This document shows positions 43,227 to 44,743 of a DNA stretch of 44,743 nt, in pieces (position 1 is the first letter of the stretch; the number at the start of each line of letters is the position of its first letter). Source of the DNA: Acidobacteriota bacterium (lineage in GTDB: Bacteria > Acidobacteriota > Blastocatellia > Pyrinomonadales > Pyrinomonadaceae); NCBI GenBank assembly GCA_020200095.1, contig JAIVJJ010000015.1, forward strand, positions 1 to 44,743, read 5' to 3'. The notes under the pieces are model-generated. The model was not told the DNA's origin. It saw nothing but the letters and a program-made list of their open reading frames with translations, and did no database searches. A program made the translations under genes and the position numbers.

Positions 43227-44743
43227 ATGAAGATTCTTGCTGTCGCGTTATTTCTCTTTGTTTCGCTTAGTTCATCGGTTGAATCTGTGTTAGCACAAGA
43301 CGACTTGGAGCGTTCGGTGGCGTTGATGGGAAAAATCGGTTCTGCTACTTCTCCGAGTTTTTCGCCAGACGGAAAAACGCTTGCCTTCGTTTCAAACCTA
43401 AATGGCATACCGCAAGTTTGGACGATGCCCGCGTCGGGCGGCTTTCCAAAATTAGTTACGGCTTTCGATGACCCGGTTGGATTTGTTACCTGGTCGCCCG
43501 ACGGCAGATGGCTTGCTTTTAACGTCGCTCCGGGCGGCGGTTTGAACGAGCAGATTTACGTTGCGCGTCCCGACGGCAGCGAGCTGCGGCGTTTGACCGA
43601 AGGCGGCAAGGAAAACAATTTTTTAGGAGATTGGACACGAGACGGAAAATATCTTTTCTTCTCGTCAAACCGCCGCAATCCGGCTTCAACTGATTCGTAT
43701 TTGCTCGACGCAAAAACGGGCGAGAGGCGGATGGTCGCTGAAAACAAAGGCACGGGCGGAATTAACGAAGTCAGCCGTGACGGTCGCCGCGCAATTGTCA
43801 GCCGTCTTCTCAATCGCGGCAATAACAACCTTTATTTGATTGATGTCGAAAGCGGCAAAGAATCTCTGCTCACACCGCACGAAGGACCCGGAAGTTTTGG
43901 CGGAGCGCAGTTCACGCCCGACGGACGGACAATCTATTTCGCTTCAAACAAAGACCGCGATTTGCTCGCGCTCGCCCGCGTTGTAATTGATGAAAACGGG
44001 CAGCCCGGCGCGATTGAAACGGTCGCCGTCAGAGAAGACGGCGAACTGTCGAGCGGAATTATGAGCGACGACGGCGCGATGATGGTTTTGAATTGGAACA
44101 TCGGCGGACGCAGCGAACTAGCGTTTTACGATGTGAAAAACAACCGGATGATGCCGGGTCCGAAGTTGCCCGCAGAAATTGCCGGCGGTTTTGATTTTAC
44201 CGATGACGGCAAACGCTTGGCAATGGTTCTATCCGGCGCGGCATCGCCCGCTGACATCTGGAAGTTGGATTTAGGCACGAAACAGTTCACCCGATTAACC
44301 GACAGCCCGCACGCCGGAGTTGATTTGACGAAAATGGTGCGACCTGAACTCGTCGAATACACGGCGCACGACGGTTTGAAATTGAGCGGATGGCTTTACA
44401 AACCGCACGGCGCGAAAGGCTCGTTGCCGATTGTGTTGAGTTTTCACGGTGGTCCAGAAGGTCAGGAACGTCCCGGATTTAACTCGACTTATCAAGCGTT
44501 GCTGATGCGCGGCATCGCGGTTTTTGCGCCGAACGTGCGCGGCTCGTCCGGTTTCGGCAAAAAGTTTGTCAATCTTGACAACGGCGCGTTGCGCGAAAAC
44601 GGAGTCAAAGACATCAAGGCGACAGTTGATTACGTCGTGAAAAGTGGAGTCGCCGACCCGAAACGAATCGGAATTATGGGCGGCAGTTACGGCGGTTATA
44701 TGGTGATGGCTGGGCTGACCGAATATCCTGAACTGTTCGCTGC
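43227..44743 (+). CDS. S9 prolyl oligopeptidase-like protein, 5' part
   Basis: The reading frame starts at ATG 43227 with TAGGAG upstream and stays open to the end of the window, about 505 codons. A signal peptide ends SVESVLAQD. The N-terminal part is a WD40-like beta-propeller with repeated SPDGRWLAF and TPDGRTIYFASN blades. From about residue 380 the alpha/beta hydrolase domain follows: PIVLSFHGGPEGQE, NVRGSSGFGK and the nucleophile motif GIMGGSYGGYM. The catalytic Asp and His lie beyond the window. It is a secreted dipeptidyl- or acylaminoacyl-peptidase type. Confidence 0.88.
   Translation, partial: MKILAVALFLFVSLSSSVESVLAQDDLERSVALMGKIGSATSPSFSPDGKTLAFVSNLNGIPQVWTMPASGGFPKLVTAFDDPVGFVTWSPDGRWLAFNVAPGGGLNEQIYVARPDGSELRRLTEGGKENNFLGDWTRDGKYLFFSSNRRNPASTDSYLLDAKTGERRMVAENKGTGGINEVSRDGRRAIVSRLLNRGNNNLYLIDVESGKESLLTPHEGPGSFGGAQFTPDGRTIYFASNKDRDLLALARVVIDENGQPGAIETVAVREDGELSSGIMSDDGAMMVLNWNIGGRSELAFYDVKNNRMMPGPKLPAEIAGGFDFTDDGKRLAMVLSGAASPADIWKLDLGTKQFTRLTDSPHAGVDLTKMVRPELVEYTAHDGLKLSGWLYKPHGAKGSLPIVLSFHGGPEGQERPGFNSTYQALLMRGIAVFAPNVRGSSGFGKKFVNLDNGALRENGVKDIKATVDYVVKSGVADPKRIGIMGGSYGGYMVMAGLTEYPELFA

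Overview
The window looks like chromosome from an Acidobacteriota bacterium, probably class Blastocatellia. This is an inference from gene content: moderate-to-low GC housekeeping genes in the order rimP-nusA-infB-rbfA-nrnA, a large Ser/Thr kinase fused to TPRs, a beta-propeller hybrid-type sensor kinase with a NarL-type regulator, FG-GAP repeat proteins and many small NTF2-fold proteins. No rRNA or tRNA gene was recognised, so the assignment rests on proteins only.

Layout. 1-1.5 kb: two paralogous secreted FecR-like proteins on the minus strand. 2-8.7 kb: a ROK-kinase relic, then the translation/transcription operon rimP, nusA, infB (reading frame broken), rbfA and nrnA, with long palindromes at several gene junctions. 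8.9-14.7 kb: nth, then an envelope polysaccharide block (DegT aminotransferase, TPR/jelly-roll membrane protein, O-antigen ligase-like protein) and a methyltransferase. 14.7-18.4 kb (minus): pssA and psd for phosphatidylethanolamine synthesis, a small TM2-like protein and dnaX (C-terminal frame broken).

18.6-28.5 kb is accessory. It holds a SWIM zinc-finger protein, tiny membrane proteins, an FG-GAP repeat protein, a lipoprotein, a GC-rich metzincin protease, a cupin, an AraC relic, an S41 peptidase and an organomercurial-lyase-like gene. These are separated by a repeated intergenic unit of 240-280 bp (three full copies and two partial ones). The full copies carry a sigma-70-like promoter with an identical 18-nt spacer and end in a GTT-type core (two are close to the integron R' box). 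attC-like palindromes lie at 25.2 kb and 42.0 kb, and a half copy at 27.4 kb. I read this as a scattered cassette array without an integrase in the window.

The most striking gene is the organomercurial-lyase (MerB-like) gene at 27764-28453. Its reading frame is interrupted by a single in-frame TGA exactly where MerB has its second catalytic cysteine. The TGA is followed at 19 nt by a stem-loop with a GGTC apical loop, as expected of a bacterial SECIS element. It is a strong candidate for a selenocysteine-containing MerB homologue.

28.6-33 kb carries decayed genes: a truncated SnoaL protein, a sensor kinase and a receiver domain each with an internal deletion, next to an intact NarL regulator. 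33.3-44.7 kb holds secreted NTF2-fold proteins, a kinase-TPR protein, small ferredoxin-like-fold proteins, an NAD-dependent epimerase, an alpha/beta hydrolase sitting in an attC-bounded cassette, a short-chain dehydrogenase and the 5' part of an S9 prolyl oligopeptidase running off the end.

Several frames are broken (infB, dnaX, FG-GAP gene, S41 signal peptide). At least some may be single-base sequence errors, because infB and dnaX are normally essential.
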